A DNA stretch of 55,033 nt from Sulfurimonas sp. (GCA_013791885.1 VMSZ01000018.1:1-55033); one strand, 5' to 3'. Positions 1-9,235 are shown, numbered from the stretch's first letter. The notes: generated from the sequence alone by a model not told the origin. Translations and numbers: made by a program.

Positions 1-2
1 AC

Positions 3-752
3 GGCTTGAAGGCAGAATGTAACTGGAAACTTCATAGAACAAATGAAGCCCTGAAAATACTCAAAGAGTCTATTGCCAAGTTTCCACAAGAATATGATTT
101 CTACAAACAGCGTTTTAACTATCTTGTAACTTTAAAGCTCTATCAAAGTGCATTAAGTGATGCCAACATTTATTTGCTTCATGCAAATCCAAATGAAAAA
201 ACAACACTTGCGTTTATAGCAACACTCAGAAAAAGCGGTGAGATTGACAAAGCGATTGCTTTGGCAGAAAATGCAAACTTGCAATTTCCAGACAGCGCAC
301 AGGTGACAGTTATGCTCGCACACCTTTATTTGGATAAAGAGATGATTCAAGCAGCTGCTGATTTGTTTGATCAGGCTTCTATTGAAGATTTTAAATATAC
401 GCAAGAAGCTGCAGAGATGATGAGAAGAGCAAAAGAGTTCATAACCGCTCTGTACAAAAACTCTCAGATGCTCGACACAAAAGAAAAACTCAAACAAAGA
501 ATTGCGATTTACCTCGAATATGAAGCGTATGAGAGAGTTGTTGTAAGTCAAAAAGCAATTTACAGAACAGGTCTGATTGAAGATGAGAGCATCCGTTATG
601 CTTTAGCGTTTTCTTATTACAAGGTGGGTGATTTTGCAGCCTCTGAAAAAGAGTTAAACAAACTTACCCAATCAGACCTATTTCAAAAAGCAACGGAGAT
701 TAGAAAGAACATGCAAAAATGTATCAATAACTATTGGGAGTGTGATCTATGA
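3..752 (+). CDS. TPR-repeat protein, 5' end outside the window
   Basis: The reading frame is open to the window edge, so the gene probably begins upstream; the TTG at position 6 is only the first possible start seen. About 248 residues are visible, almost all helical, with TPR-like helix pairs such as the one near residues 197-220 (RYALAFSYYKVGDFAASEKE). TPR proteins are scaffolds for protein-protein contacts; no catalytic motif is seen. Its stop overlaps the start of the TonB-dependent receptor by ATGA, so the two are translationally coupled and probably act together at the envelope. Whether it is periplasmic cannot be judged, because the N-terminus is missing. Confidence 0.75.
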   Translation, partial: GLKAECNWKLHRTNEALKILKESIAKFPQEYDFYKQRFNYLVTLKLYQSALSDANIYLLHANPNEKTTLAFIATLRKSGEIDKAIALAENANLQFPDSAQVTVMLAHLYLDKEMIQAAADLFDQASIEDFKYTQEAAEMMRRAKEFITALYKNSQMLDTKEKLKQRIAIYLEYEAYERVVVSQKAIYRTGLIEDESIRYALAFSYYKVGDFAASEKELNKLTQSDLFQKATEIRKNMQKCINNYWECDL

Positions 753-3700
753 GAATAGTTTTATTTTTACTGGCATTTAGTCTCTCTTTGCTCGCAGCCG
801 GCAAAGGTGATTTATCTTTTTATCTTTTAAAAGACGGAAAGCCTCTTGCAAAACAAGAAATAATTATTTATGCAAAAGATGCTTCAACTTCGGCAGATAA
901 AGCCTTCGGATACACTAAGTTTGCTCAGGAGATGACTGATGCGGACGGTAGCTTATACACTGAACTGCCTGCCGGTTCCTACCAACTCCAAGTCGTAGCA
1001 AAAGAGAATGGAGAGCTTCAGGCTTATGTCAAAAAGTTTTTTGTTATTGAAGAAAACAAAGAGTCTCAAATCATTGTATCTTTGAAAAAAGATAATACTT
1101 TGGCCTTTGAAGACCTTGAAGTTCCGGCAACTGGAGCTATTGTAAACAAAGTTGCACTCAAGCAGGAAATGGGTGACATACAAATCAGCCTTCTCTCCTC
1201 TGAGAACCAAAAGCCGATACAAAACGCAAGAGTATTTGTTAAGGGAATGAATCTTGACGTAAAAACAGATGCTAAAGGGAATCTTTTACTCAGCCTGCCT
1301 GCAGGTGAGCAGACTCTCTCAATCATTCATAGCGAATTTAGTTCTCAAACCATTAAAGTTAACGTCACGGCAAACGATGTCTCGACGAAATTTGTTGAAC
1401 TCTCTCCCGCCTCTATGGAAATGGACGAATTTATAGTTCTCGCTCCGCAAGTAGAAGGAAGTGTTGCTTCACTTGTTGCTGAAAAGAAAAACGCAAGTGC
1501 CATTGCGGATATTCTAGGCTCTGAAGAGATGTCAAAAAAAGGCGACTCAAACGCAGCCGCAGCGCTTAAAAGGGTTTCCGGGGTGACTCTGGTAGATGGT
1601 AAAAATGTCTATGTTCGTGGACTTGGTGAGCGTTATGCAAATGTGGAGCTTAACTCTATGCCTCTCCCATCTCCAGATCCTTACAAAAGGGTTGTACCTT
1701 TGGACATCTTTCCTGCAAGTGTTATCGGGAGCTTAAAAGTTCAAAAAACTTATTCTGCGGATTTACCTGGTAACTTTGGCGGTGGTTACATCGACCTTAG
1801 AACCAAAGAAGATGTCTCTGAAGATTTCGTCAAACTGACTCTTGCTACAAAAGCGCATGACTCGGCCCTTGATGGTACAGAGGGGAACTACTACAACGGC
1901 GGTTCTATGGACTACCTTGGTATAGATGACGGAAGCAGAAGACTTCCTTCAAATGTACTCAATGCCGGGAGAGTGGTTGTTGGCGAGAAAAAACCCTCTT
2001 TCACTCCGTATGGAACAAACTTTACCAAACTTGAACTTTGGGGTATGACAAAAGATATGGCACTACGTTCTGTGGATACGCATAAAGATGGCGTTCCACT
2101 TGGAAAAAAAGTAGCCATAGAAATCGGCAAAAAAATAGAGATAAATGCCGACAATACCATCAGTGCACTTGCGAGCTATTCGTATGACCAAGACCATAAA
2201 CACATCACAGAAGAATTTTACGGTTATGATATGGATGGACAAGGTGTAATCTCCGATGAGCCAGAATCTTATGGAACAAACGACAGAACTTACTCAAACT
2301 ATAAACAAAACGCCATGTTAAATCTTGGTTACAATCATGCAGATGTATTTAAACTCAAATACACTTCGCTTTTTGTTTTAGATACACTCGAGAAAACACG
2401 TGTTACCGACGGTGTTATCGGTTCCAACCAGGATTTGCAAAAACTTTACTCTCTTGATTGGGAAGAAAAAACACTTTTTGCAAATCAGGTTACCGGACTT
2501 TGGAAGCATAAACTTCTCGCTGACGCACAATTCAACTTTGGCTTACAATGGAGTGTTGCAGAGTTAAACCAGCCGGGCAATGTAAAATATGAGTATATTG
2601 ACTACACAGGAACCGGAGACCATTACCAGCTTAAAACCGTATCAGCACAGAACCTTCTTCAACATGAGATTACAACGAATGATGATGTTAAAAGTTTTTA
2701 CGCTAATGAAGTTGCGGATGTTCCTATGCTCAGCGACGAAGACAAAGTGGAAGTGGGTGTAACATACACAACAAAAACGCGTGAATCTCGTTCAAACAAG
2801 TTCTATCTTAAAGCACAAAACCCGACAAATATCTCTTATGCGGATTCACAAGAGAGTGTTGACTTTATCATGGACAAATATGTCACAGAGGAAGTTTCAA
2901 ACTATGAGACTTCTACATTTTTAGTTAAGCCGCTCTTTAATCCGTCTGATTATTATGATGCAGACTTTGTTGAAAAAGGGCTCTATGTAAAAACACTCAT
3001 TAACCCGACAGATGCTTTTGAAATAAGTCTAGGTGCCCGAAAAGCGCAACTCAATCAAGTGCTTCATGAGTATGTCATCAACCCTGCAACTAACCTTGTA
3101 GTTATACGTGACAACGAGCTGGAAATCGACAAATGGCTTCCAAACGTAGATATGAGATATAAATTCACAGACGATGACCAGTTGCGTTTTGGTTACTCCA
3201 TCACTTATATCTATCCTGACTTTAGAGAGTTCTCAAGTTCTGGATATTTTCACCCTGATGAGGCTGCGACAGTTATTGGTAATCCTAACTTAACGCACAC
3301 AGACCTTACAAACTATGACTTAAGATTCGAGCACTATTTCTCGCCTACGGAAGGTTTTTCAACAGCTGTTTTTTATAAAACGCTTGCGAATCCTATTGAG
3401 GATGTTTCTCGTCCTTCTACCTCTTTGCCTATCTACTCTTATGAAAATACAGAGTCGGCGTCACTTATCGGAGTAGAATTAGAGGCTTCTAAAAAATTGG
3501 ATTTTATCAATGATGAGCTTGAGAATTTTTACACATCTGCCAACTTTACTTACACAAAGTCGGATGTAAGCTTGTCAGAGACACAGCAAGAGCAATTCAC
3601 AACAAATCATAGAGAGCTTCAGGGTCTCTCTCCAATTGTTATAAACGCAAACCTCGGTTATGACAATACCGATGGCAGAATACTCAATTTAGCCTACAAC

Positions 3701-3946
3701 TATATGTCAAGAAGAATTAGAAAAGTCGGTCTTAAAAACGGCGTTCAAGAGTACCCGGACCAGTATGAACTTCCTCCGCACTTGCTTGACTTCACATGGC
3801 AAGAGAATATCATGGAAGGCATGGATGTTAAGTTTAAAGCACGCAATATTACAGACGGAGAAGTAGTCTGGGAAGAAGGCGATAACATTACTAAAAGATA
3901 TAAAATCGGAAGATCTTACGAACTTTCACTCAGCTACAAATACTAA
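749..3946 (+). CDS. TonB-dependent outer-membrane receptor with N-terminal carboxypeptidase-regulatory-like domains
   Basis: This is a large (1065 aa) outer-membrane receptor for TonB-energised uptake. A signal peptide covers about residues 1-17. Two beta-sandwich regions like carboxypeptidase regulatory domains follow (about 20-110 and 140-220). A TonB-box-like stretch (MDEFIVLAP) precedes the plug domain at about 245-355, which contains VYVRGLGERY and NFGGGYIDLRTK. The rest is a beta-barrel ending in YELSLSYKY, with a terminal aromatic residue as expected for Bam-dependent folding. It overlaps the upstream TPR gene by 4 bp. The substrate cannot be read from the sequence. Its position beside the Pho-type regulator and porin hints at a phosphorus source, but this is inference. 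Confidence 0.9.
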   Translation: MRIVLFLLAFSLSLLAAGKGDLSFYLLKDGKPLAKQEIIIYAKDASTSADKAFGYTKFAQEMTDADGSLYTELPAGSYQLQVVAKENGELQAYVKKFFVIEENKESQIIVSLKKDNTLAFEDLEVPATGAIVNKVALKQEMGDIQISLLSSENQKPIQNARVFVKGMNLDVKTDAKGNLLLSLPAGEQTLSIIHSEFSSQTIKVNVTANDVSTKFVELSPASMEMDEFIVLAPQVEGSVASLVAEKKNASAIADILGSEEMSKKGDSNAAAALKRVSGVTLVDGKNVYVRGLGERYANVELNSMPLPSPDPYKRVVPLDIFPASVIGSLKVQKTYSADLPGNFGGGYIDLRTKEDVSEDFVKLTLATKAHDSALDGTEGNYYNGGSMDYLGIDDGSRRLPSNVLNAGRVVVGEKKPSFTPYGTNFTKLELWGMTKDMALRSVDTHKDGVPLGKKVAIEIGKKIEINADNTISALASYSYDQDHKHITEEFYGYDMDGQGVISDEPESYGTNDRTYSNYKQNAMLNLGYNHADVFKLKYTSLFVLDTLEKTRVTDGVIGSNQDLQKLYSLDWEEKTLFANQVTGLWKHKLLADAQFNFGLQWSVAELNQPGNVKYEYIDYTGTGDHYQLKTVSAQNLLQHEITTNDDVKSFYANEVADVPMLSDEDKVEVGVTYTTKTRESRSNKFYLKAQNPTNISYADSQESVDFIMDKYVTEEVSNYETSTFLVKPLFNPSDYYDADFVEKGLYVKTLINPTDAFEISLGARKAQLNQVLHEYVINPATNLVVIRDNELEIDKWLPNVDMRYKFTDDDQLRFGYSITYIYPDFREFSSSGYFHPDEAATVIGNPNLTHTDLTNYDLRFEHYFSPTEGFSTAVFYKTLANPIEDVSRPSTSLPIYSYENTESASLIGVELEASKKLDFINDELENFYTSANFTYTKSDVSLSETQQEQFTTNHRELQGLSPIVINANLGYDNTDGRILNLAYNYMSRRIRKVGLKNGVQEYPDQYELPPHLLDFTWQENIMEGMDVKFKARNITDGEVVWEEGDNITKRYKIGRSYELSLSYKY

Positions 3947-3965
3947 ACTCTCTTAAATTGCAGAA

Positions 3966-4005
3966 TGGTTACCAAAGTGCTTCTTTTTGGCACTTTCTGT
4001 AACCA
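3966..4005. terminator. Imperfect stem-loop after the TonB receptor gene
   Basis: TGGTTAC (3966-3972) pairs with GTAACCA (3999-4005), and AAAGTGC (3974-3980) with GCACTTT (3990-3996). There is no good T-run after it, so termination is possible but not certain. Its 3' arm overlaps the TGTAAC half-site of the regulator promoter. Confidence 0.45.
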
Positions 4006-4030
4006 TAATGATATACAAATCCTATAAAAT
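3998..4030 (+). promoter_or_regulatory. Putative Pho box and -10 of the PhoB-like regulator gene
   Basis: TGTAAC (3998-4003), 5 bp, a degenerate second half TGATAT (4009-4014), 10 bp, then TAAAAT (4025-4030) as -10. The spacing is identical to that of the porin, pstS and pstC promoters. It suggests autoregulation of the regulator. The second half-site is weak. Confidence 0.5.
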
Positions 4031-4059
4031 ACCTCAAACTAATCTTGGAGTCACACCTC

Positions 4060-4740
4060 ATGAAAGAGCTTATACTTGTTGTCGAAGACAATCCTGATAT
4101 TCTTGAACTTTTAGAATATAACCTGCTCTCAGCCGGCTATGAAACCTTGGGATTTTTAAATACTAAAAATGTCAAACAAGCCTTATCAGAAGAAAAAATT
4201 GACCTAATCATCATGGACAGAACACTTCCCGACATTGAAGGAAGTCTTTTTATTGAGATGCTCAGAAGCAAAGACATAGATACACCCGTTATATTTCTCT
4301 CCGGAAAAAACAGTGTTGAAGAGATTAAAGACGGTTTTTTAAAAGGTGCGGATGACTACATCACCAAGCCTTTTGACATAGGCGAGTTAATCCTTCGTGT
4401 CAAAGCTGTTTTAAAAAGATATAAAAATGATTCAAAAAATTCACTGGAGATTTTAAAGTATAGAGACATTCATTTAGATTTAAATCTTCACTCTGTAACC
4501 ATTGACAACAGAGATGCGAATCTCACTAAACTTGAGACTTCCCTTTTACAAGTCATGATTTTAAACAAAGGCAAAGTCCTAGACAGAGAGTTCTTGCTCA
4601 AAAACATCTGGAGCGACCCAAGTAATATTCATGAAAAAACAGTGAATGTAGCCATCAAAAGATTAAAAGAAAAAATAGACCCGCTTAGAGATAAAGAGTA
4701 CATTAGAACAATCAGAGGCGTTGGGTATCTTCTTCCATAA
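4060..4740 (+). CDS. OmpR/PhoB-family response regulator, probable phosphate regulator
   Basis: A 226-aa DNA-binding response regulator. The receiver domain (about 1-118) has acidic pocket E9/D10, phospho-acceptor D53 (MDRTLPD) and K103 (YITKPFD). The winged-helix output domain (about 130-226) ends in the typical YIRTIRGVGYLLP. The ATG at 4060 is chosen because GGAG (4047-4050) sits 9 bases upstream; the in-frame TTG at 4045 lies within this ribosome-binding region. The promoter carries a candidate Pho box, and the neighbours downstream are phosphate genes, so a PhoB/PhosR-like role is likely. No cognate histidine kinase is next to it in this window. Confidence 0.85.
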   Translation: MKELILVVEDNPDILELLEYNLLSAGYETLGFLNTKNVKQALSEEKIDLIIMDRTLPDIEGSLFIEMLRSKDIDTPVIFLSGKNSVEEIKDGFLKGADDYITKPFDIGELILRVKAVLKRYKNDSKNSLEILKYRDIHLDLNLHSVTIDNRDANLTKLETSLLQVMILNKGKVLDREFLLKNIWSDPSNIHEKTVNVAIKRLKEKIDPLRDKEYIRTIRGVGYLLP

Positions 4741-4817
4741 AATTTTCAATAAACGAAGTTTTATGGTGTCAGGAAGATTTAGGAGAGAAATGAATTTGAA
4801 TGTGTTTGTTTCTTAAG

Positions 4818-4844
4818 TTTCTATGCCCAAAGCGGGCATAGAAA
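4818..4844. terminator. Bidirectional terminator between regulator and porin genes
   Basis: An 11-bp perfect stem, TTTCTATGCCC / GGGCATAGAAA, with a 5-base loop. On the plus strand an A5T5 run follows (4842-4851). It lies between two convergent genes, so it probably serves both. Confidence 0.7.
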
Positions 4845-4849
4845 AATTT

Positions 4850-6139
4850 TTACCACTTAACTTCTGTAGTTAGCATGTAAACATCTTTTGATTGTCCAGT
4901 ATCGCCATCATTTGCATTTTGCTCAGTGATGAATTTTCCTGAACCGATAAAAGTTACATTTTTGTTCATTTTGTATGCTAAAGCTGCGATCACTTTGCTA
5001 CCGTCTGCATAGACTGATGTATCACCAGTAACTGCTGCTACTGTATCTATTGTATAATTGTCATATCTACCAATTACTGTCCAATCTTTTACTGGTCGGT
5101 ACTCACCATTAATTGACCAAACTTTATACTCTTTACCGCTATCAGCAGCTTCGTTTTGTGCCTTATCTTCAGCTATAGCATATTGTGCTGCTATTAAGAA
5201 TTCCGGTTGGTTATAGACAGCGTGAAGACCATAGAATGTACGGTCATACTCTTTAGCTCCATCAATTTCTACTGTATCATCTTTGTGGTTTTTAGAAACT
5301 AAACCATACGTTGAGATGTTCGCATATGTAGCTTTTGTACGGTCATTTTTACCAACTTTTTTACCGCTTCCAAGTAGGTGACCTGTTAAACGCCACTCAA
5401 GAGAAATATCTCCCCCATTTTCCTGATTTGCAGCAGCTTTGTCAGCATGGTAACCTTCGCCGTTAAACATACCGATTTCTGAACTGAAAGAGTCTGTTTT
5501 AGTTTTTAGGTTAAATCCAAGGTCAGCAGAGTTTACAAGGTCAACACCTGCTTCAGTTGCAGTTCCTTTTTCCTCAAGCATAACTTTGTTGAATGAACGG
5601 TAATGCCAAGCATTGTGCTCTTCGTAATCTATCCATGGACGGTGAACGATACCGACTTCTACACCAGTAAATGGAAGAACTTCATCTAAATAGAGATAAG
5701 CATATTTTGCATAGATATTTGCATAAGATGTTTTTGATGCAAGTTCTTTTGTTGTATCCATTGTTACACGAAAATAATCTTTATCATTAAAGAATGCTTT
5801 TACTTGAACATAGTTACGACGTGCTTCAAAACCAGCAGATCTTCCTGCATAAGCCGCAACATCATCTCCTAGGGGAACTGTTACTTTACTGTCCGCATCT
5901 GCGCCTGCAGCCGTAGTCTCTGGATTAGCAACCGTATAACCAAAATAGTGCGTACCGCTAAATTCTAATTTAACTCCTTTTATAAATACTGGAGTCTCTT
6001 TATTTTCAATAGCAATACGATCTGGTGCAGAAGTAGTAAATACCTGTCCATTCTCGTCTACATAAAACTGCTGTGCAGCACTGAGGCTAGTTGCGCCAAC
6101 CGCTAAAGCAGCGATTGTAGATAAAACGATTCTTCTCAT
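4850..6139 (-). CDS. Outer-membrane porin, likely phosphate-starvation induced
   Basis: A 429-aa protein with a clear signal peptide (about 1-21, cleavage near LSAAQQ), then alternating strands rich in aromatic residues and a C-terminal TTEVKW with terminal Trp, as in outer-membrane barrels. The middle (YVQVKAFFNDKDYFRVTMD; IVHRPWIDYEEH) resembles porins of the OprO/OprP-like or generic Campylobacterota type. The promoter has a good TGTAAT-N5-TGTAAC box and a -10 at the common spacing, and pstS lies immediately upstream on the same strand. A role in phosphate passage across the outer membrane is inferred from this context; selectivity cannot be read from the sequence. Confidence 0.8.
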   Translation of the reverse strand: MRRIVLSTIAALAVGATSLSAAQQFYVDENGQVFTTSAPDRIAIENKETPVFIKGVKLEFSGTHYFGYTVANPETTAAGADADSKVTVPLGDDVAAYAGRSAGFEARRNYVQVKAFFNDKDYFRVTMDTTKELASKTSYANIYAKYAYLYLDEVLPFTGVEVGIVHRPWIDYEEHNAWHYRSFNKVMLEEKGTATEAGVDLVNSADLGFNLKTKTDSFSSEIGMFNGEGYHADKAAANQENGGDISLEWRLTGHLLGSGKKVGKNDRTKATYANISTYGLVSKNHKDDTVEIDGAKEYDRTFYGLHAVYNQPEFLIAAQYAIAEDKAQNEAADSGKEYKVWSINGEYRPVKDWTVIGRYDNYTIDTVAAVTGDTSVYADGSKVIAALAYKMNKNVTFIGSGKFITEQNANDGDTGQSKDVYMLTTEVKW

Positions 6140-6168
6140 TTTTTATTTCCTTGTTTTTTATTGACAGT

Positions 6169-6201
6169 ATTTTAAAGCAGCTTGGTTACATTATGATTAC
6201 A
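6169..6201 (-). promoter_or_regulatory. Putative Pho box and -10 of the porin gene
   Basis: On the minus strand: TGTAAT (6201-6196), 5 bp, TGTAAC (6190-6185), 10 bp, TAAAAT (6174-6169). The direct repeat has an 11-bp period, the geometry of a PhoB site that replaces the -35 element. Confidence 0.7.
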
Positions 6202-6242
6202 AAACGTGAGGCATAGAATTTAGAGAATATGTAGTATTAACG

Positions 6243-6277
6243 AAAAAAAGCCCAGATACTAAAAGTACCTGGGCTTT
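6243..6277 (-). terminator. Rho-independent terminator of pstS
   Basis: A stem of AAAGCCCAG against CTGGGCTTT with one internal mismatch and an inner TAC/GTA pair. On the minus strand it is followed by a T7 run (A-run 6243-6249 on plus). It lies about 50 bp downstream of the pstS stop. Confidence 0.8.
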
Positions 6278-6329
6278 GAGGAAAGAATGGATGATTAATT
6301 AAAAACTTGGGAGCAACTCATAGGAGTAA

Positions 6330-7334
6330 CTATTTAATGTTAGCTGCCCAGTACTCTCTAATCATGTTTTTAGTATCTTCAGGAAGAGCGATGTAGCCTA
6401 ACTTTTTAGCAGCTTCGTCACCGTTTTTGAATGCGTAGTCATAAAACGCGATTACTTTTTTGTTCATTTCGCCGCCTTCTCTAGGAAGAAGAATGAATGT
6501 TGCCGCAACGATTGGGTAAGAAGTGTCACCTTGCTGTAATGCTAAAACAGAGTGAAAGTGTTTCTCTTTTGTCCAAGTTGCATATTTTGCAGCAGCTTTG
6601 AAGTTTTCTTCCGTTGCTTTTACCCATTTACCGCTTGCTGTTTTAAGAACCGCAGCTGAAAGATTGTTTTTGTCTTTGTAAGCGCTTTCGATGTAACCGA
6701 TTGAATATGGAGTTTGTTTTACTAAGTTAGCAACACCCTCATTTCCTTTTCCGCCTATACCAGTTGCCCAGTCAACAGTTTTACCAGTACCATATGTGTT
6801 TTTCCAGCTCTCTGAACTTCCACTTAGGTAGTATGTAAAGTTAAAAGTAGTACCTGACCCGTCTGAACGGTGAACAACAATAATTTTTTGGTTTGGAAGA
6901 TTTACACCTGCATTGTCAGCAACAATTTTTGCATCATTCCACATAGTGATTTTACCGGCAAAAATGTCAGCAACATTTTCATTGCTAAGATTTAGTGTCT
7001 CATCAGCAATACCGTCTACGTTAAACGCAACAACAATCGAACCGATAACTGCCGGGAATTGAAATAAATTGTCTTTTGCAAGTTTTAATGTATTTAACGC
7101 CTCATCAGTTGCACCAAAATCTACGATACGTTGAGAGATTTGTTTAATACCGCCACCTGAACCGATTGACTGGTAGTTCACTTTATTTTTTGTATCTTTT
7201 TGGTAGTTATATGCCCAATCATAATAAAGTGGAGCAGGAAATGATGCACCCGCACCGTTTATTTTATCGGCAGCGAATGAAGAAGTGATAGTTACAGCGG
7301 CAACTAAAGCTATAGAAGCAATTTTTTTGAACAT
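6330..7334 (-). CDS. pstS: Phosphate ABC transporter periplasmic binding protein PstS
   Basis: A 334-aa periplasmic phosphate-binding protein with a signal peptide to about residue 21 (SSFAADK). Family ligand motifs are present: INGAGASFPAPLYYDW at the N-terminus, QSIGSGGGIKQ, FGATDE and VHRSDGSGTTF. It delivers Pi to PstCAB, encoded about 6 kb away on the other strand, so the usual pstSCAB order is broken here. It has its own promoter with a Pho-box repeat, and a strong terminator follows. It sits directly downstream of the polyphosphate kinase operon, with an 84-bp gap holding the promoter. Confidence 0.97.
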   Translation of the reverse strand: MFKKIASIALVAAVTITSSFAADKINGAGASFPAPLYYDWAYNYQKDTKNKVNYQSIGSGGGIKQISQRIVDFGATDEALNTLKLAKDNLFQFPAVIGSIVVAFNVDGIADETLNLSNENVADIFAGKITMWNDAKIVADNAGVNLPNQKIIVVHRSDGSGTTFNFTYYLSGSSESWKNTYGTGKTVDWATGIGGKGNEGVANLVKQTPYSIGYIESAYKDKNNLSAAVLKTASGKWVKATEENFKAAAKYATWTKEKHFHSVLALQQGDTSYPIVAATFILLPREGGEMNKKVIAFYDYAFKNGDEAAKKLGYIALPEDTKNMIREYWAANIK

Positions 7335-7368
7335 AGTTTTCGTCCTTTGGATTATTTAAGATGCCGAA

Positions 7369-7401
7369 AGTATAAATCTTAAATGTTACAAAAGGATTAC
7401 G
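7369..7401 (-). promoter_or_regulatory. Putative Pho box and -10 of pstS
   Basis: On the minus strand: CGTAAT (7401-7396), 5 bp, TGTAAC (7390-7385), 10 bp, TATACT (7374-7369). One base of the first half-site differs from TGTAAT. Spacing matches the pstC and porin promoters exactly. Confidence 0.7.
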
Positions 7402-7418
7402 AAACTATCTACCGGACA

Positions 7419-8318
7419 TCAGCCCTCTTTGACTGAAAATTTCAAATTTTTCTCCATCTCTATCGCCTCATCGCGTCCAAATACAATAATCTCTTTATCA
7501 ACTTGTATCTTTTTTGCATCTATTTTATTCGGATAGTCTACATAGTTAAGTATATGTTTCATTGCGTTTATACGCGCTTTTTTCTTATCGTCACTTTTGA
7601 CAATCGTCCATGGTGCAGCTTCAGTATGCGTTGCACTAAGCATCATAAACTTTGCAAGAGTATACTCATCCCAAAGTCTTTGCGACTCTTTATCTACCGG
7701 GGAAAGTTTATACTGTTTGAGCGGATCTGTCTCACGGGCTTTAAACCTCGCTGCTTGTTCTTTCTTAGAGACTGAGAAGTAAAACTTAAAGATTTTAATA
7801 TCCTCATCAACTATCATATCTTCAAACTCAGGAGCATCTTTTAAAAACTTGTGATGCTGTCTCTCCGTACAAAAACCCATAACCGGTTCAACCATAGCTC
7901 TGTTATACCAGCTTCTGTCAAAGATAACAATCTCGCCTCCGGCAGGAAGATGCTCTACATATCTTTGAAAGTACCACTGTGTTCTCTCTTTGTCGCTCGG
8001 TTTTTCAAGAGCCACGACTCTCGCACCCCTAGGATTGAGATGTTCGGTAATGCGTTTGATGGTTCCGCCCTTGCCGGCTGCATCACGCCCTTCAAATATC
8101 ATCAAAATTTTCAGCCCTTGGTCTTTTACATGGTTTTGAAATTTCAAAAGTTCTACCTGAAGTTTAGCCAGTTCTTTTTCATATTCAATATTTTCTTCTT
8201 TGACCCAAATTCTAATCTTACCCTCGTGCTTGTCAGACTTTTCTTTTTTTTCTACTCTTGCTTTCTTTTCTTTTTTTTCTACTTTTTCTTCTACTGGTGT
8301 CTCTTTAACTTTTTTCAT
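7419..8318 (-). CDS. ppk2: Polyphosphate kinase 2 family protein (downstream copy)
   Basis: A 299-aa PPK2 enzyme, which moves phosphate between polyphosphate and nucleotides. The core has Walker A FEGRDAAGKGGTIKR, the lid/Walker B region VIFDRSWYNRAMVEPVMGF, and the downstream RFKARETDPLKQYKLSP. The first about 40 residues are an added Lys/Glu-rich tail (KKEKKARVEKKEKSD) outside the catalytic core. It is the last gene of a minus-strand operon and follows a second PPK2 gene after 20 bp. The two copies differ well outside the motifs, so they are paralogues rather than a recent tandem duplication. Nucleotide preference (NMP or NDP) cannot be assigned by eye. Confidence 0.93.
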   Translation of the reverse strand: MKKVKETPVEEKVEKKEKKARVEKKEKSDKHEGKIRIWVKEENIEYEKELAKLQVELLKFQNHVKDQGLKILMIFEGRDAAGKGGTIKRITEHLNPRGARVVALEKPSDKERTQWYFQRYVEHLPAGGEIVIFDRSWYNRAMVEPVMGFCTERQHHKFLKDAPEFEDMIVDEDIKIFKFYFSVSKKEQAARFKARETDPLKQYKLSPVDKESQRLWDEYTLAKFMMLSATHTEAAPWTIVKSDDKKKARINAMKHILNYVDYPNKIDAKKIQVDKEIIVFGRDEAIEMEKNLKFSVKEG

Positions 8319-8338
8319 CTTTAGCCTTTATATTTGTA

Positions 8339-9235
8339 TTAATTGATAAACTTGCCGCTGCGTGCTATCTGTGCGTCCATAATCTCAATTTCTCTGGAAC
8401 CTGAAATCACAACCTGTGCATCAAGTGCATAATTGAGATGCTCATCTCTACCTTCATAATCAACAGAATTGAGGATAACTTTCATGGCCTCAAGTCTTGC
8501 TTTGTGTTTGTCGTTTGAGCGAATCACTTTCCAAGGAGCACTATGAGAGTGCGTTTGCTTAATCATGTTGTACTTCGTATTTGTAAAATCATCCCATCGC
8601 TCTTGAGCTTGCATATCTATCTCGCTGAGTTTCCATTGTCTGAGAGGGTCACTTTTACGTCTTTCAAATCTTCTCGCCTGCTCATCTTTTGTAACACTAA
8701 AGTAGAGTTTTATAAGAATTATTCCCTGTCTTGTCAAATCGTTCTCAAAGCCTTGAACACCGTTCATAAAATCTTTGTACTCTTTTTCTGTACAAAAGTT
8801 AAAAACATGCTCAACCATCGCTCTGTTATACCAACTTCTGTCAAAAAGTACTATCTCTCCGGCTCTTGGAAAATGCTGGATGTATTTTTGGTAAAACCAC
8901 TGCGTTTTTTGCTCTTCTGTCGGTTTGCCAAGGGCAACAATACGGTAGTGTTTCTCATCCATATAACGTGTAACCCTTCGAATTGTTCCGCCTTTTCCCG
9001 CAGCATCACGCCCTTCAAAAAGAATGATCATTTTCTGGTGGCTGTTTTCAAGATATTTCTGAAGTTTAATCAGCTCCGCCTGATAAGGCTTTAACTGCTG
9101 TTCATTATCTCTCTTTTGCTCTGCTTTATTTTTTGATTTTTTATCCGCTTTTGTTTTTTTATAATAATGAATAAGCTCATCAAGAGAAATCATATTCCCC
9201 TCTATTTCAAATATATCTTTATCGTGTTTCTTCAT
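8339..9235 (-). CDS. ppk2: Polyphosphate kinase 2 family protein (upstream copy)
   Basis: A 298-aa PPK2 paralogue with Walker A LFEGRDAAGKGGTIRR, VLFDRSWYNRAMVEHVFNF and RFERRKSDPLRQWKLSEID. The N-terminal about 50 residues are charged (KKTKADKKSKNKAEQKRD) before the core begins. Its ATG directly follows the stop of the Lys-rich 87-aa gene, and the second PPK2 follows 20 bp after its own stop. Two PPK2 enzymes in one operon with Pi transporters suggest storage and reuse of imported phosphate as polyphosphate. The division of labour between the copies is unknown. Confidence 0.93.
   Translation of the reverse strand: MKKHDKDIFEIEGNMISLDELIHYYKKTKADKKSKNKAEQKRDNEQQLKPYQAELIKLQKYLENSHQKMIILFEGRDAAGKGGTIRRVTRYMDEKHYRIVALGKPTEEQKTQWFYQKYIQHFPRAGEIVLFDRSWYNRAMVEHVFNFCTEKEYKDFMNGVQGFENDLTRQGIILIKLYFSVTKDEQARRFERRKSDPLRQWKLSEIDMQAQERWDDFTNTKYNMIKQTHSHSAPWKVIRSNDKHKARLEAMKVILNSVDYEGRDEHLNYALDAQVVISGSREIEIMDAQIARSGKFIN

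Noticed and set aside
7851-8324. 157-aa plus-strand frame opposite the downstream PPK2 gene
   Set aside because: Phe-rich translation of the reverse complement of a Lys/Glu-rich coding region; no ribosome-binding site and complete overlap with a clear enzyme gene.
8339-9235. Recent duplication of PPK2
   Set aside because: The two PPK2 proteins share motifs but differ throughout at DNA and protein level and have different N-terminal tails; old paralogy is more likely.
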